This document shows, piece by piece, positions 61,541 through 64,000 of a DNA stretch of 64,000 nt. The notes beneath the pieces are model-generated. The model saw only the letters and a list, made by a program, of their open reading frames with translations. It did not search any database and was not told where the DNA came from. The translations under genes were made by a program, and so were the position numbers. How positions within the stretch are numbered: position 1 is the first letter of the stretch; each line of letters opens with the position of its first letter. Source of the stretch: Aptenodytes patagonicus. Lineage: Eukaryota; Chordata; Aves; Sphenisciformes; Spheniscidae. The stretch is taken from NCBI RefSeq assembly GCF_965638725.1, contig NC_134963.1:7385501-7449500 (forward strand). The letters run 5' to 3'.

Positions 61541-64000
61541 CTGTTGGAAGGAGTCAGAAGTCAGTTATCAAAATCAACAATATCCCTAGTGTTATTTTTA
61601 AGAGCCTGACTAAATGCCACTGTACTACAGAATGAGAAGATAACAGGGTAATATCAGTCTGCTGAGGTGAAGCTGCACTGCCGTGTTACCAGAGAAAGGG
61701 TAGTGCATTCTGTTTCAGTTTTATGCTACTTTCATTTAACAGAATTCATGGCTCAACACTTCCCCCGTTAAATGTCACATTTTAAATAGCATCAGTTTAG
61801 TTCTATTTAGTTATAAAACCTATCTTGCACAATGTGACTATATATATAGAGATATATATATTTTTTAATGAAGCAGTTATACACTTGTTCTCTGGAAAGC
61901 TGTCTGAACTTGAGAAAAGGAAGTCTCCCATTTAATCAGCAACATTGTCGCTCAGATGTGTAAGCTTCGCTAAACTATCATATAACCTTGCCCAAGACAG
62001 TATCTAAACAAACAAGACTACAGTACCAGTAAATACTGTACTGCCCCATTCTACACTGCAGTTAGTAAATACTGAAGAACAATAAGCATATGATTGGAAG
62101 GTCAGAACTATACATAAGGAAACATTTTTGGATCACAATGATGAAACAGCTCTCCTTATCATTGCCTTTGAGCACAGTAAAGACAAGCTACTAGGAGATC
62201 TATCTCCCAGCCTCAGCCCCCCCCCCCCATTACTGCTTCAATCTCTCCCACTGCAACAATAGTTGGTTCCCTTTAATGTCCATCAAAGCTTTCTTTCCTA
62301 GTCTGGACAATAAGGACACCAGCTTGGCCTGAACAAGTTTCTACAGCCACCAGCACAGCTTTCCCTCCATTTATCTATCACCCTCCCCCCATTTCTGTTG
62401 TCCAGAAATACAAAGGACATTTCTACGGCAGCAATGCTGTAATTATGGCTAAATTGCATGCAACAGCATTTATCAGGGTTAGGATAAGACTAAATAAAAA
62501 ATTGTGATTATGCCATTACTGGTAAAGCTTATTATATTTTTATTTGGTGTCAAAACCAGTGACAACATGGAGCACTGGTAAGACTGAAGCAAAAGAAACC
62601 CTGCAGCAAATTCCAGTAAGATTATAGAATAAGAGCAGTCACCTTCTACAACATAACCCATTGGTTTAGCCACATCAAAGCCAAATGACCTCAGAACTTT
62701 AGCCTCAGATGCCTGGAAACACTCTGACAACACCTCCAGAAACAAAATCACTACACTGGTAATGTTGCCTAGTTAGGCGACTTACTGCATACAACTCATA
62801 GGGCATTGAGACTGAAGAATCTATGCTCTTGTCCAAAAAGGCTTGGTCTTCAGTTGCAAAACAAGCAAGCAAGCAACAAGCCCCAAACCCTTTCAAATAC
62901 AAGAACCTATGCAATATTACCTTCCTGAATTCCTAAATAACCTTTTAGATACCATTTCAGTCCAATTCCCTTGATACTGTTTAACCTCAGAGTGAGAAAT
63001 CTGGAAGCTACAGATGACTCAAATCTCTGTACTGTCACTGTGGGCCTTGCACTATATGAAATCAAGAAGTGAGAACTGCAGTAGGAAAGGCCGTGGCAGG
63101 GGGTGCAGAGGGCATGTTTTAGGAAGAATAAGAACAAAAATGATTGTGTTCCAAAGGGATTACAGTTTCTCATTAGCACAGAAGTTTCCTACTTTTGTGC
63201 AAGCCTCTGATCAAGAGTAGAAAACATTGTTTAGTCAACGTACATCTTATCTAGACCAAGAATAAAATAACGATTGTGTAATATCCATCCATAAAATCAA
63301 GTGTCATTGGACACAATCTCTACCAGCACTTAAAATGTTACTACCAAAACAATTCTACCCTGCATACCGACTCCCAGAGACCCTAGTCATGGTGGCACAG
63401 GCTGCCTTACATAATCATTGACAATACCCTAAAACACATCACCTTTCCTCAAACAAGCTTCAAAATTAAACTTTAGTTCAAATTACAATGTATACTGACA
63501 GTGACATTAAGTTAATTGTAGGTCAAAAGTCATGGCTTTAATAATGTTATCTTTCAAGCACTACATGCTCCTTTATTATTCACTGCCTACGTATTATCAC
63601 TCAACACTGACATTACATGGCAACACTGGAATTACCACTAAACTTCATGTCTTCCATTAAAATATTCGAAGTAATGAAGCATATAAATGAAAGTTAAATC
63701 TTTGCCACAGCACTTTATCACGCATGAGGCTTTTCATCCACACAGTTATTTTTTCATCCATACAGTAATTTTCCAAACACTCCTGAGCAATGAGCAAGTT
63801 ATTCAAAATGCCAAATATCCAGAAGCAATAAAGAACAGAAATTTATAGAATAAAGTGATCAGCTAGCTGAATTATAAATGTTAAATTTTCCTTTACTCTT
63901 ACAATTTTACAATTTGCCTTTGTTTTTGAGATAATACAATATACTTGTATTTAGTTTTCTGAGAAGCCAAAAATCTAACTTTCTATGATTTGGTCTTGTT
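61541..64000 (-). other. PPP1CC intron 1 (partial)
   Basis: AT-rich, CpG-poor sequence with a TA repeat near 61838-61860 and a C run near 62219-62228. Neither exon 1 (MADxDKLN...) nor a CpG island is present, so the promoter lies beyond the window. Confidence 0.8.

Noticed and set aside
61541-64000. PPP1CC exon 1 or promoter inside the window
   Set aside because: No M-A-D-x-D-K-L-N sequence and no CpG island. The region is AT-rich intron.

Overview
This is ordinary vertebrate nuclear DNA, almost certainly from a bird. It has spliced genes with GT-AG introns, CpG-island promoters and several CR1 LINE fragments carrying the avian-type 3' end (ATTCTATGATTCT or its complement). No bacterial, phage or CRISPR content is visible. 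Four genes can be reconstructed exon by exon. Their order and orientation, PPTC7 (-), TCTN1 (+), HVCN1 (-), PPP1CC (-), is the conserved block that in human lies on 12q24.11.

Layout. 1-18960: PPTC7, a mitochondrial PP2C-family phosphatase. Five coding exons are present; the last exon of about 19 codons lies left of the window. 18961-19690: its CpG-island promoter. 19691-26440: gene-free AT-rich spacer. 26441-27250: TCTN1 CpG-island promoter. 26877-41386: complete TCTN1 (tectonic-1) in 14 coding exons, including a 21-nt microexon and a U12-type AT-AC intron. 41387-43029: tail-to-tail region where the 3' ends of TCTN1 and HVCN1 converge on one overlapping poly(A) hexamer. 43030-48110: complete HVCN1 coding region (voltage-gated proton channel, 242 aa, 5 coding exons), with a likely noncoding first exon in the CpG island at 49450-50130. 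50131-54689: spacer. 54690-61540: PPP1CC (PP1 catalytic subunit gamma) exons 2-7 with its 3' UTR. Exon 1 (18 codons) lies beyond 64000, and 61541-64000 is its first intron.

The genes do not form one pathway: a mitochondrial phosphatase, a ciliary transition-zone protein, a proton channel and a broad Ser/Thr phosphatase. Their adjacency is ancestral synteny, not an operon. All exon junctions were read by eye. Every chain keeps frame, and the key family residues are in place at consistent positions, so the four gene calls are strong. UTR limits, promoter motifs and poly(A) sites are inferences. I did not find evidence of a new biological system. The items most worth a second look are the AT-AC intron and microexon of TCTN1, the shared TCTN1/HVCN1 poly(A) hexamer, and the CR1 insertion sitting about 20 nt from a PPP1CC splice donor.
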